Below, piece by piece: positions 39,306 to 47,835 of a stretch of 64,000 nt of DNA (positions are counted from its first letter, which is position 1; every line of letters starts with the position of its first letter). Under the pieces are notes generated by a model, which saw only the letters and a list, made by a program, of their open reading frames with translations, made no database searches and was not told the DNA's origin. The position numbers and the translations under genes are program-made. The stretch is from contig NZ_JACBNX010000018.1 of assembly GCF_013403875.1 (NCBI RefSeq), forward strand, positions 1 through 64,000. The letters run 5' to 3'. This stretch comes from Burkholderia guangdongensis. GTDB lineage: Bacteria; Pseudomonadota; Gammaproteobacteria; Burkholderiales; Burkholderiaceae.

Positions 39306-39440
39306 CCCGTGTTCCTTTGACGGACCATTGGGGCCGAAGTGTGACCACGCAAACATATTCGCAAAGACCGCGGCGACATCCGTCGCACATCGCACATGCG
39401 CGCGAACAGGTACCGCAACCCCGGCCGCGCGCGTGACCCA

Positions 39441-40079
39441 TCAGTTCTTGTCGTACGAGAACTGGATGCCGGCCGTGCCGCCGGTTTCGATGAACAGGTT
39501 GATGAATGCCGGGACGGTTTCGCTGCGCGCCCAGTCGCGCTGCAACTCGCAGAACAGTTGGGCGACGCTGATCATCTTGCCGCCTGCCTGTTCGATACGG
39601 CGCAACGCGGCTTCGTGCGCAGCGACTGACGTGCCGCCAACCGCATCGACGACCACATAGACCTCGTAGCCGGCCTTCAGCGCATCGAGCGCCGGGAACG
39701 TCAGGCAGGCTTCCGTCCAGAGTGCCGTCATGATCAGCTTCTTGCGACCCGTAGCCTCGACGGCCTTGCGGAATTCGACGTCTTCCCACGAGTTGATGCT
39801 CGTGCGATCGTACGTCGGATAGTCGCCAAGCGCGGAGCGCAGTTGCGGGATGGGTGGCTTGTTCAGCCCCGTCTTCACGTTGACCGTCGAATGAACGATC
39901 GGCAGCTTGTAGGCGACTGCGGCCTTGGCGGCGCCCACAATGTTGTTGACCAGCAGTTGGCGATCCATCGACGCGATCGAATTCACCTGAACCGGTTGGT
40001 AATCGATGACGATGAATGCCGCGTTCTGCGGGGTGAGCAGATGATCGTTCGCGGGGTCGCGAATGGGTTCGCTTGCCAT
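39441..40079 (-). CDS. Isochorismatase-fold cysteine hydrolase (YcaC-like)
   Basis: A 212-residue hydrolase. The catalytic triad is visible as Asp26 in AAFIVIDYQPVQVNS, Cys115 in MTALWTEACLTFPALDAL and a lysine in the intervening block. The cis-peptide region ALWTEACL is typical of YcaC-type proteins. The start MASEPIRDP is chosen over a longer, Arg-rich frame. It is divergent from a LysR regulator 206 bases away, which probably controls it. The substrate is unknown. Confidence 0.87.
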   Translation of the reverse strand: MASEPIRDPANDHLLTPQNAAFIVIDYQPVQVNSIASMDRQLLVNNIVGAAKAAVAYKLPIVHSTVNVKTGLNKPPIPQLRSALGDYPTYDRTSINSWEDVEFRKAVEATGRKKLIMTALWTEACLTFPALDALKAGYEVYVVVDAVGGTSVAAHEAALRRIEQAGGKMISVAQLFCELQRDWARSETVPAFINLFIETGGTAGIQFSYDKN

Positions 40080-40285
40080 GGTTGTCTCCAGAAACAGTGC
40101 AGGAAGTGGGGGGGATCCCGGGATCGATGCGTGGCGCATCGGCTCTGCACGCACCTTCAATCCTATGCGGGCCACAAACCGGTTTGAAGCCCCGAAAAAT
40201 GCCGACAGTGTCCTATGGGAGGAACAACGACGATCGCTGGCATCCTGCTTTAAGATGCGTTGATTGTTCTGCCAAAGGAACAGTA

Positions 40286-41182
40286 ATGGACGACCTGAAC
40301 GACATCTTCTACTTCGTGAAAGTGGTCGAAAATCACGGTTTCACGCAGGCCGGCCGGGCGCTCAACATGCCCAAGTCCAAGCTTAGTCGCCGCGTCGCCG
40401 AACTCGAAGCAAGATACGGCGTTCGCCTGCTCAACCGCTCCACGCGGCACTTCTCGGTCACGGAGACAGGACAAGAGTTCTACGAGCGCTGCATCGCGGT
40501 GCTCGTGGAAGCCGATGCGGCCCGCGAGGTCATGGAGCGCAGGGTGTCGGAACCCCAGGGCACTGTGCGTATGAGTTGCCCTACGACGCTGCTCGAATAC
40601 CGCATCGGAGGTCTCGTGGCTGACTTCATGATGCAATATCCGAAGGTGCGGATCCTTCTCGATGCAACCAATCGCCGGGTCGATGTCCTCGGCGAAGGGC
40701 TCGATCTCGCGCTGCGCGTGCGTTTCCCCCCGCTCGAAGACAGCGGACTCGTCATGCGTGTGCTCTCCGCCAGTCCGCAACGCCTCGTTGCCGCTCCGGC
40801 GCTCCTGAAACAGCACGCCAGGATTGCGCATCCGGCGGATCTCGCCGGCATGCCCAGCATCGATTGGGGACCGCAGCGCGATCACGCCTGGGCTCTGGTG
40901 GGCCCTGACGGAGCCGAGGCGCGCTTGCCTCACGCGCCGCGCTACATCACCGACGATATGACCGTGCTTCGCCAGGCCGCCCTGAAAGGCGTGGGCGTCG
41001 TGCAGATGCCGTGCATGGTTGTCGAAAACGAGCTCGAAAAAGGCACGCTGGTCGATGTGGTGCCAGGCTGGACGCCCAAGGGCGGGCTCGTTCATGCCGT
41101 CTTTCCGTCACGCAGAGGCCTGCTGCCGGCCGTGCGGCTCCTGATCGATTACCTCGCCACGCACATTCAGAAGGATGAATGA
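40286..41182 (+). CDS. LysR-family transcriptional regulator
   Basis: A 298-residue LysR regulator. The winged helix-turn-helix is at residues 1-60 (FVKVVENHGFTQAGRALNMP, SRRVAELEARYGVRLLNRST). The effector domain is typical through VVENELEKGTLVDVVPGW. The start follows AAGGAACAG. It is divergently placed to the YcaC-like hydrolase and so likely regulates it, by the usual LysR pattern. Confidence 0.93.
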   Translation: MDDLNDIFYFVKVVENHGFTQAGRALNMPKSKLSRRVAELEARYGVRLLNRSTRHFSVTETGQEFYERCIAVLVEADAAREVMERRVSEPQGTVRMSCPTTLLEYRIGGLVADFMMQYPKVRILLDATNRRVDVLGEGLDLALRVRFPPLEDSGLVMRVLSASPQRLVAAPALLKQHARIAHPADLAGMPSIDWGPQRDHAWALVGPDGAEARLPHAPRYITDDMTVLRQAALKGVGVVQMPCMVVENELEKGTLVDVVPGWTPKGGLVHAVFPSRRGLLPAVRLLIDYLATHIQKDE

Positions 41183-41301
41183 GCGTTTTGCGCGCGATAT
41201 CCGGCTTCAGCCGTGTGCTTCGATTGCGCGTTCTTCGATTGTTCCTTTGACAGGACACTCTGTGCGGCTGCGCGATCTACCGCGGCCGCCAGCCCATTTC
41301 T

Positions 41302-41466
41302 ATGTATGTGCGGGACCCTTGGGGCTCGTTCTGGGAATACTCGGCCGATATCGACTACGTCGGAGCGGGCACCGAGTGGCCCGGCGGCAACCATCCGCCT
41401 GAAGACTCCCTGTATCTGTGGGGGCCTGACGTGCCAGCGTATTTCTTCGAGAACGCCGAAACTTGA
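41302..41466 (+). pseudogene. C-terminal remnant of a VOC-fold ring-cleavage dioxygenase
   Basis: Reading frame text MYVRDPWGSFWEYSADIDYV, then GAGTEWPGGNHPPEDSLYLW, then GPDVPAYFFENAET ends at a proper stop. It matches the C-terminal part of metapyrocatechase-like vicinal-oxygen-chelate dioxygenases, where RDPWG..WEYS carries the metal-binding Glu. In the same frame there is a stop codon at 41,248, so the rest of the gene is missing. The fragment is 55 codons long. It points to a lost aromatic-ring cleavage gene beside the LysR regulator. Confidence 0.75.
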
Positions 41467-41586
41467 AAGGCTTGAAACTTGACGTGCACTAAGCGATCGC
41501 CGCCTGGCGGGAGTCCAATTGTTTGGTGTGGGTGGTACCCGCAAGGCAGTGGGCGGTTTTGACGTCTTATCTGGCGCGGCACGCGC

Positions 41587-41877
41587 TTACATCATGCCGT
41601 GCGATTTGGCGTAATCCCGCAGCGCTTCGTTCATGCGCGTTTGCCATCCATCGCCCTGAGATTTGTACGCTGTCACGATATCGGGATCGATTCGCAGTTT
41701 CAGCGGTACTTTCGGATTTGCCGATTTCGGTCGGCCGCGCGGCTTGAGCAACTTCTCGGCTGTCTCCTTGCCGAACAACTCGGGCAACACGTCTTTTGCT
41801 GGTCGCGCGCGCGCGAAGTCGGTTCCCGTCCAGACCGGATTGTCGTCGGCCGGCTCATTCACTTTTCGCTTGCTCAT
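41587..41877 (-). CDS. brnA: BrnA-type antitoxin (no BrnT partner visible)
   Basis: A 96-residue protein. The C-terminal ribbon-helix-helix reads VPLKLRIDPDIVTAYKSQGD and GWQTRMNEALRDYAKSHG, matching BrnA antitoxins. The basic N-terminal part contains VWTGTDFARARPAKDVLPE. BrnA normally lies just downstream of brnT, but no BrnT-like frame is found upstream (41,878-42,010) or downstream. It may be a solitary antitoxin or repressor. An excellent promoter precedes it at 41,932-41,960. Confidence 0.85.
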   Translation of the reverse strand: MSKRKVNEPADDNPVWTGTDFARARPAKDVLPELFGKETAEKLLKPRGRPKSANPKVPLKLRIDPDIVTAYKSQGDGWQTRMNEALRDYAKSHGMM

Positions 41878-41931
41878 ATCGTTTCACCTCGCGGGGATTG
41901 GCTTTGCGCAGACATGATGACCATGTCAATT

Positions 41932-41961
41932 ATTGTACCCCCGATAAATAGTGGTTACAAT
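41932..41961. promoter_or_regulatory. Nearly symmetric, bidirectional sigma-70 promoter at brnA
   Basis: Minus strand: TTGTAA at 41,960-41,955, a 17-base spacer and TACAAT at 41,937-41,932, about 55 bases before brnA. Plus strand, read through the same bases: TTGTAC at 41,933-41,938, a 17-base spacer and TACAAT at 41,956-41,961. So both directions have consensus-like -35/-10 elements at ideal spacing in one palindromic frame, ATTGTA...TACAAT. It is also a natural place for BrnA to bind. Confidence 0.68.
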
Positions 41962-41967
41962 GAATAT

Positions 41968-42080
41968 TTGTGCCCCCAAAAAATACATGACCGCGCCGGC
42001 ATTGGCTCTGTCATAGAGCAACAATCGTACGAATTCACGCGGGAGGGCCGCGCACTGAGCAATCAGGCGCGGCCCCTTTT
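41968..42080 (+). ncRNA. Candidate small structured RNA ending in a terminator
   Basis: The plus-strand half of the symmetric promoter would start a transcript near 41,968. A hairpin GCTCTGTCATAGAGC lies at 42,006-42,020. A strong terminator stem GGGCCGCGC/GCGCGGCCC (42,045-42,053 with 42,067-42,075) is followed by CTTTT. No convincing gene is in the interval: a short frame MTAPALALS ends at a stop and lacks a ribosome site. The RNA would be about 110 bases and divergent from brnA. It is inferred from sequence alone. Confidence 0.45.
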
Positions 42081-42249
42081 CCGTCTGGCGATGGCGTGGA
42101 TGAAGCCGCCGCGGCGACTCGGTGCTTGCAGGGTCTTAGGGAGATGAGGTGAAGTGCGCGGGGTGATGCGGCTGTCGTGTGGTCAAGTTTGCGCCCTCGT
42201 ATACGGCTAGGTCGACCACCGGCCAAGCAACGACAACCGTCAACCTCTC
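42081..42249. other. Short interval with no feature recognised
   Basis: About 170 bases between the candidate small RNA and the 3' end of btuB. I see no gene and no clear terminator for btuB. Confidence 0.35.
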
Positions 42250-44181
42250 TTAGAACGTATACGTCACCTTCCCAAACGCAGCCCGCCCGACCGAGTTATA
42301 CCCATACGCGGTCATATACCGCCGATCGAACAGATTTGACAGCGACGCGGACACCGCGAGATGCGCATTGATCTTGTACGACGCCCGCAGGCTCACCGTC
42401 GTGTACGAAGGCAGATAAGTCGTATTGAACTGATCGTCGAACGTCGACCCGCCATACAGCACCGATACCCCCGTGCTCAGCGCATGCAGATGCAGCTCGT
42501 CCCACGTGTGGTCGACGCTCAGGCTGACGTTTTGACGCGGACGTCGGTTCAGCCACGTCTGGTTCGTCACGTCCTGCGGATTCAGAATCCCGATCGCGAG
42601 ACTGACCGGCGTCGAGCGCCCGAGCGTGCCCTTGTACGACAGGTCGATCCCCTGGATGTGCGCCCGGCCGACGTTCACCGGCAGATACGTCGCGGCGTCG
42701 TAGCTGATCAGGTTGTTGACCCGCGTGTCGTAGACGGCCGCCGAGAATGTGCCGAACGACGTCGTCGCGTCGAGCGCCGCCTCGACCGTGTCGCTGCGCT
42801 CCGGCTGCAGGTCCGGATTCGCGTAGCCCGGATAGTACAGATCGTTGAACGTCGGCAGCCGGAACGCGTTGCCGTACGACACGCGCGCGGTGTACACCGG
42901 CGTGATCGCCCACGCGAGCGCGGCGTTGCCGGTGTTCACCGCCTGCCCGGACACGATCTCGTGGCGCCCGGCCAGGAACATCGTCACCGCGCCGAGCGTC
43001 GTCGACTGATGGACCGACACCGCGGAATCGTTGCGCGCCGGCACGCCGCTCGGAATGTCGATCGGCAGGTACGCCTGCTCGCGGGTGAAGTCGTATGCGA
43101 GCTTCGTCTCACCCGACAGCGGCAGGTCGAACAGCTTGTACCCGCGTTCCTGATGGGTCAGCGACGTCGACGTGCTGAAGCGCGTCGAGTCGATCTCGTC
43201 GGTCGGAAGGGTCGGATCGGCCGAGTACACGAACTGGCGGTCGGTCGCATAGCCGATCGACTGGTCGAACTGCGTGTCCGGCGTGACGTCCAGATGGAAC
43301 GCGACGCCCGTCGTCAGCTGGTGATCGAGCTGCCAGTCGTTGCCGCCCGCGTTGTCGTACGACAGATTCGACCGGTGATACAGCGCGAACGTCGAGATCG
43401 ACCAGTTGCCGTGCGCGTAGCCGAGCCGCGCGTCGACGTCCTGCGCGTGGTACGGATTGCGGCCGTCCTCGTGACCGTACGCGTACGGCTGCGTCGCGTC
43501 GATGCCGGCGGTGTTGTAGTCGTGCAGCCCGAGCGAATAGGTGAGCCCGCCGAGCGCGGACAGCGGCCCCGTCGACGGGATCGTGCCCGACGTGCGGATC
43601 TGCGTGTCGAACGTCTTGTTCGAGCCGCCGCCGGTGGAGATCGTCGTCTGGTTCGGCAGGTTCGCCGCGCGGCGCGTGAAGAGCTGCACGACGCCGCCCA
43701 TCGCATCCGCGCCGAACGACGCCGCGGCGGGGCCGGAAATCACCTCGACGCGGTCGAACGCGGCCGTCGGCAGGTCGGCCCATTCGGCGATGCCGGTCGT
43801 CACCGAGCCCACGCGGATGCCGTCGACGAAGACGGCGACCTGGCTCGCCGACGAGCCGCGGATGCTGACCGACGCGTTCGAGCCGGGGCCGCCGTTCTGC
43901 CAGACGGTCACGCCGGGCAGGGTCGCGAGCGCCTGCGTGATGCTGGGATCGCTTGGCGACAGCCGGTCGAGATCGTCGCGCGTGAGAACCTGGGTCGTCG
44001 CGTAGCGCTGGTCGAACGATTCGGGCAGATGCTGCGTATCGCCAACCACGACGATCGCGGGCAGCACGGCGTCGTCCGACGGCTGGCCGGACGGCGAGGG
44101 CGACGCGTCGCCGGCCGCGTGGGCGGTCTGCGACAGAAGGGCCGTCGCGGCGGACGTGACGATGAAATGACGCAAATTCAT
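42250..44181 (-). CDS. btuB: TonB-dependent outer-membrane receptor, cobalamin (BtuB-type)
   Basis: A 643-residue outer-membrane receptor that imports vitamin B12 with TonB energy. A signal peptide MNLRHFIVTSAATALLSQTA ends near AHA. The plug domain has AIVVVGDTQHLPESF, LTRDDLDRLSPSDPS and VFVDGIRVGSVTTGIAEW. The barrel ends with Phe (RAAFGKVTYTF), as needed for assembly. The start ATG at 44,181 precedes the signal peptide, and the longer frame runs into the leader RNA. A cobalamin riboswitch precedes it, which supports B12 as substrate. Confidence 0.93.
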   Translation of the reverse strand: MNLRHFIVTSAATALLSQTAHAAGDASPSPSGQPSDDAVLPAIVVVGDTQHLPESFDQRYATTQVLTRDDLDRLSPSDPSITQALATLPGVTVWQNGGPGSNASVSIRGSSASQVAVFVDGIRVGSVTTGIAEWADLPTAAFDRVEVISGPAAASFGADAMGGVVQLFTRRAANLPNQTTISTGGGSNKTFDTQIRTSGTIPSTGPLSALGGLTYSLGLHDYNTAGIDATQPYAYGHEDGRNPYHAQDVDARLGYAHGNWSISTFALYHRSNLSYDNAGGNDWQLDHQLTTGVAFHLDVTPDTQFDQSIGYATDRQFVYSADPTLPTDEIDSTRFSTSTSLTHQERGYKLFDLPLSGETKLAYDFTREQAYLPIDIPSGVPARNDSAVSVHQSTTLGAVTMFLAGRHEIVSGQAVNTGNAALAWAITPVYTARVSYGNAFRLPTFNDLYYPGYANPDLQPERSDTVEAALDATTSFGTFSAAVYDTRVNNLISYDAATYLPVNVGRAHIQGIDLSYKGTLGRSTPVSLAIGILNPQDVTNQTWLNRRPRQNVSLSVDHTWDELHLHALSTGVSVLYGGSTFDDQFNTTYLPSYTTVSLRASYKINAHLAVSASLSNLFDRRYMTAYGYNSVGRAAFGKVTYTF

Positions 44182-44394
44182 GGGGAAATCCGTTGTTATC
44201 GGCGCTGCACGCGCAGCGGCCGCGAAAATGCGTGGACGCCGGCGACGCGGCGACGCAATGCTCCCAGTGCGGAAGCGATTTCCGGAACGGTAGACACGTG
44301 ACAGATCCTGAGGTCGGGCTGTCCCTGCAACGGGCGACCGCGTGACGCGGCGCGGCACATCGGGACACCCCGCCCGGTGCGGCTGCATGGACCT

Positions 44395-44565
44395 CGGTCG
44401 ATGGCAGGTCTCCTGGCTCGCGGGTCGGTGTCCGTGGCCGACCTTCCCGGTTTCCCAGTGGTCACGATTGGCACGGACTCGCCGCTTACAGTTGCGGGGG
44501 CAGCCGCAGACTCGAAGCGCGGGCGCTTCTACTGCGTTCCCTTTTGATCCCGGTGGCGGGAACCA
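44395..44565 (-). ncRNA. Cobalamin riboswitch in the btuB leader
   Basis: Read on the minus strand, the leader contains GGTTCCCGCCACCGGGATCA near its start, then GCCCCCGCAACTGTAAGCGG, then CCACTGGGAAACCGGGAAGG, and ends with GAGCCAGGAGACCTGCCATC, the conserved B12 box. These in order define the cobalamin riboswitch. Binding of adenosylcobalamin normally shuts off btuB. Ends are approximate. Confidence 0.95.
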
Positions 44566-44618
44566 TCAGCGCGGGAGGGTACCAGAGTCGGGCCGGGCCG
44601 CGTCAAGCTTTCGCGTGA

Positions 44619-45077
44619 TCAAGCGAGGTCGTCGAGCGCGCCGGCGTTCTCGTACAGCTTGAGCAGCATCGAGCGCAGCGCCTTGACGTCGCTCGCGGTG
44701 AAGCCGGCGAGGGCCACCGACTCGTGCCGTTTCGCGACGGGGACGATGCGCAGCGCGAGTGCTTCGCCCTTGTCGGTCAGCACGACCCGGATCGACCGAC
44801 CATCGGTCGCGCTCCTTTCGCGGCGCACCAGTTCCTGATCCTCGAGCCGGTCGATGATCCGGGACAGCGCGGACAAATCCGACGACGCATGCAGCGACAG
44901 CTCGGACAGCGTCTGGCCCGGCACGTACAGCAGCGACGCACAGACGCGCCACTCGCTGAGGTTCAGGCCGAACGGCTTGAGTGCCTTCGAGAACGCGTTG
45001 CCCATCCGGCTCATCGCACGAACCATCAGGAAGGGAATCGCCTTTTCCAGTTCTTCGGGTCGCTTGGGAGTGTTCAC
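44619..45077 (-). CDS. MarR-family transcriptional regulator
   Basis: A 152-residue dimeric winged-helix repressor. Helix-turn-helix residues are around LSELSLHASSDLSALSRIID, and the wing is RERSATDGRSIRVVLTDKGE, both typical of MarR. The gene is divergent from the decarboxylase operon. Between them lies a pair of identical palindromes (45,113-45,161) with the marR -10 between them, so it very likely represses both itself and the operon until an aromatic acid binds. Confidence 0.92.
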   Translation of the reverse strand: MNTPKRPEELEKAIPFLMVRAMSRMGNAFSKALKPFGLNLSEWRVCASLLYVPGQTLSELSLHASSDLSALSRIIDRLEDQELVRRERSATDGRSIRVVLTDKGEALALRIVPVAKRHESVALAGFTASDVKALRSMLLKLYENAGALDDLA

Positions 45078-45112
45078 GGTGTGATCGAGGTCGAGGGTTT
45101 ACGAGCGTGTAG

Positions 45113-45161
45113 ATGCTTGAAAAATCAATTATACTCCGCCTCACAATGCTTGAAAAATCAA
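45113..45161. promoter_or_regulatory. Twin operators and overlapping promoters between marR and the aromatic operon
   Basis: The 16-mer ATGCTTGAAAAATCAA occurs twice, at 45,113-45,128 and 45,146-45,161. The starts are 33 bases apart, three helical turns. Its core TTGAAAAATCAA is palindromic, and the second copy extends it to CTTGAAAAATCAAG. A perfect TATAAT for marR (minus, 45,133-45,128), with TTTTCA 17 bases upstream, lies between them. It overlaps a plus-strand TATACT (45,130-45,135). Cooperative MarR binding here would silence both directions. Confidence 0.82.
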
Positions 45162-45245
45162 GTAAATGGGCGTCCGGACGAGCCCGTGTGATACACGTCG
45201 CCTCCCTTGTGCGAGCAGGGCGGCGCGTCGAACTGGAGCAGATCG

Positions 45246-46217
45246 ATGAGAAACAAGATTGCGCTTGAAGAGCACTTTGCGATTGACCTCACCATCGAGC
45301 AATCGAGAGCCTATGCGCCGCCCGTCTTCTGGGAGAGGCTGAAGTCCAATCTGATGGACCTCGAGCAGCAGCGGCTCGAGCGGATGGAGCAGGGTGGCGT
45401 CGAGTACGCGATCCAGTCGCTGAACTCGCCCGGCATTCAGGGCATTCCGGATGCGAAGGAAGCGATTTACGTCGCGAAGCGGGCCAACGACGTGCTCGCC
45501 GAGCATGTGGCCCGTCACCCGACGCGCCTGGGCGGCTTCGCCGCGCTGCCGATGCAGGATCCGGACGCCGCGGCACGCGAGCTGGAGCGCTGCGTCAATG
45601 AGCTGGGCTTTCACGGCTTCATGGTGAACGGCTTCTCGCAGGTCGGCGATGCCGAAACCGTCGCGTATTACGACGCGCCGCGGTACGCGGATTTCTGGGC
45701 GAGCGCGGCGGCGCTCGGCAAGCCGTTCTACATGCATCCGCGCGATCCGTTGCCGTCCCGCGAGCCGATCTATGACGGTTTTCCGTGGCTCGGCGCGGCG
45801 ACCTGGGCGTTCGCGGTCGAGACGAGCATTCACGCGCTGCGCCTGATGACGTCGGGCCTGTTCGATCGAAATCCGGGACTGCAGATGATTCTCGGCCACC
45901 TCGGCGAAGGGATTCCGTTCAACATCTGGCGCGTCGACCACATTCTCGAGAAGGCGCCGCGCGGGCTGCCCTGCCAGCGCACCGTCGGCGAATACCTGCG
46001 GGAAAACGTCCACGTGACGACGAGCGGGAATTTCCGGACGCAGACGCTGCTGTCCACGATGCTGGAAATGGGCAGCGACAGAATCATGTACTCGGTCGAT
46101 TACCCGTTCGAAACGCATGACGAGGCGGCGCAGTGGTTCGACGCGTGTTCGATCAGCGAAACGGACCGCGTGAAGATCGGGCGCGACAACGCACGGCGCC
46201 TGTTCGGGCTCGAATGA
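45246..46217 (+). CDS. Amidohydrolase-family aromatic acid decarboxylase (gamma-resorcylate / salicylate type)
   Basis: A 323-residue metal-dependent decarboxylase of the ACMSD-related group. The metal ligands can be read off: Glu8 and His10 in KIALEEHF, His164 in FYMHPRDPLP, His218 in ILGHLGEG and Asp285 in SVDYPFETH. Length and motifs match gamma-resorcylate (2,6-dihydroxybenzoate) and 2,3-dihydroxybenzoate decarboxylases, which release CO2 non-oxidatively and can run backward as carboxylases. It heads an operon with an aromatic-acid symporter and a porin, all under the MarR gene. The exact substrate is unproven. Confidence 0.87.
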   Translation: MRNKIALEEHFAIDLTIEQSRAYAPPVFWERLKSNLMDLEQQRLERMEQGGVEYAIQSLNSPGIQGIPDAKEAIYVAKRANDVLAEHVARHPTRLGGFAALPMQDPDAAARELERCVNELGFHGFMVNGFSQVGDAETVAYYDAPRYADFWASAAALGKPFYMHPRDPLPSREPIYDGFPWLGAATWAFAVETSIHALRLMTSGLFDRNPGLQMILGHLGEGIPFNIWRVDHILEKAPRGLPCQRTVGEYLRENVHVTTSGNFRTQTLLSTMLEMGSDRIMYSVDYPFETHDEAAQWFDACSISETDRVKIGRDNARRLFGLE

Positions 46218-46236
46218 CGGCGAACGGGAGAACGTG

Positions 46237-46356
46237 ATGGCAGCGACCGAATTGGCGCCGGAATCCGTGTGGCGCGACAGGATCTATAGCGGCGGAGGGA
46301 AACCCGCAAGCGGGGGGACGATCCCGGTAACCGAACGCAGCGAGGTGCGATCGTGA
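46237..46356 (+). pseudogene. 39-codon stub of an aldehyde dehydrogenase N-terminus
   Basis: An ATG frame of 39 codons reads MAATELAPESVWRDRIYSGG and then GKPASGGTIPVTERSEVRS before its stop. The pattern W..RI.SGG...A.GGT..V.E matches the N-termini of benzaldehyde- or vanillin-type dehydrogenases. The rest of such a gene (about 450 codons) is absent. The stub ends in a GTGA overlap with the next gene's GTG start, so it may now serve as a leader that couples translation of the transporter. Confidence 0.6.
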
Positions 46357-47738
46357 TCCCCGGAACGCCAAAGCAAGTCGAAGAGGCGGATGCGACCGTC
46401 GTCGACATCGCCGCCCTGATCGACGGCCAGCCGCTGAGCACCTTCCAGAAATGGGTCATGGTGCTGATCGGCTGCTCGGTGGTGATGGACGGGTTCGACG
46501 TGCAGACCATGGGCTTCGTCGCGCCCGCGATCGTCCGGGCGTGGCACATCAGTCCCGCGAATCTGGGGCCCGTCTTCGGCGCAGGCCTGTTCGGGATGCT
46601 CGCGGGCTCCATCGTGCTCGGCGCGATGGCCGATCGGATCGGGCGCCGTCCGGTGCTGGTCGGCGCGACCGTTTTCTATGGGCTGTGCATGCTCGGCACG
46701 ACGCTCATTCAGAACATTCCACAATTCCTCGTGATCCGCTTCCTGACCGGCGTCGGCATCGGCGGCGTGATGGGAAACGCGATCGCGCTGGTCAGCGAGT
46801 ACAGCCCGCAGAAGTATCGGGCGTCGTTGATGACCTGGGTGTCATGCGGGTTCACGGGCGGCGCGATCATGGGAGGGCTGCTCAGCGCCGCGCTGGTGCC
46901 GTCCGAGGGCTGGCGGTCGGTGTTTCTGGTCGGCGGCATCCTGCCGCTCGCGATCGCGGTCGCGATGCTCCGGTATCTGCCCGAATCGCTGCAGTTGCTC
47001 GCGCTGACGCGGCGCAATCCTGAAAAGGTCGTCCAGTGGCTCGGCAGAATCGCGCCGAACGCGCAGATCGGATCACACACCCGCTTCGTCGTTCATGGGC
47101 AGAAGCACGCGAAGGCTTCCGTCGGCGAACTCTTTCGCCACGGCCGCGGCACGACGACGCTGCTGTTGTGGGGCATCAATTTCGCCAACCTGCTCGATCT
47201 CTTCTTTCTGTCGAACTGGCTGCCGATGCTTTCGCTGCGGATCGGCGCGGGTACGTCGACGGCCGTGCTGATCGGCACGTCGCTGCAGATCGGCGGCACG
47301 GTGGGCGCGCTGCTGATGGGCCCGCTGATGGACCGTTTCGGGTTCTATCGCGTGCTGGCGTTCAGCTTTCTGGTCGCGACGGTTGCCGTCTCGTCGGTCG
47401 GCCTGCCCGATCTGTCGACGGGTCTGCGTTATGCAGTTGTCCTGATCAGTGGCGTCTGCATCGTCGGCGGGCAGCCGGCGGTCAACGCGCTGACCGCGAC
47501 GCTGTATCCGACGTCGCTGCGGGCGACCGGTGTGGGCTGGAGCCTCGGCGTGGGGCGGGCGGGTTCGATCATCGGTCCGGTGCTGGCCGGGCGGCTGATC
47601 GAGCTGCACTGGTCGAATACGGCGCTGTTCGTCGCGGCCGCGGTGCCCGCGCTCGCATCGTGCCTGATGCTGGTTGCGCTCGCCGGCGTGGCGGGCGGAA
47701 ATCGAACCGACGGGTCGTTGCCGATCCTGAACGGGTGA
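46353..47738 (+). CDS. MFS aromatic acid:H+ symporter (AAHS type)
   Basis: A 461-residue MFS transporter with 12 helices. The first helix has VVMDGFDVQTMGF, with the DGFD motif that is characteristic of the PcaK/BenK/VanK group. The intracellular loop is ADRIGRRPVLVG, and a second copy-like loop is MDRFGFYRVLA. The GTG start at 46,353 overlaps the upstream stub's stop. It probably imports the hydroxybenzoate that the decarboxylase acts on. It is followed 97 bases later by the porin. Confidence 0.92.
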   Translation: MIPGTPKQVEEADATVVDIAALIDGQPLSTFQKWVMVLIGCSVVMDGFDVQTMGFVAPAIVRAWHISPANLGPVFGAGLFGMLAGSIVLGAMADRIGRRPVLVGATVFYGLCMLGTTLIQNIPQFLVIRFLTGVGIGGVMGNAIALVSEYSPQKYRASLMTWVSCGFTGGAIMGGLLSAALVPSEGWRSVFLVGGILPLAIAVAMLRYLPESLQLLALTRRNPEKVVQWLGRIAPNAQIGSHTRFVVHGQKHAKASVGELFRHGRGTTTLLLWGINFANLLDLFFLSNWLPMLSLRIGAGTSTAVLIGTSLQIGGTVGALLMGPLMDRFGFYRVLAFSFLVATVAVSSVGLPDLSTGLRYAVVLISGVCIVGGQPAVNALTATLYPTSLRATGVGWSLGVGRAGSIIGPVLAGRLIELHWSNTALFVAAAVPALASCLMLVALAGVAGGNRTDGSLPILNG

Positions 47739-47835
47739 CGGGCGCGATCATCCCGGCGCTCAGTTGGGGATGAAGCTTGCGGAAGATGCGCAAGGATCTT
47801 CCGCGAAAAGACAAAACGACATTGGAGATCGACGA

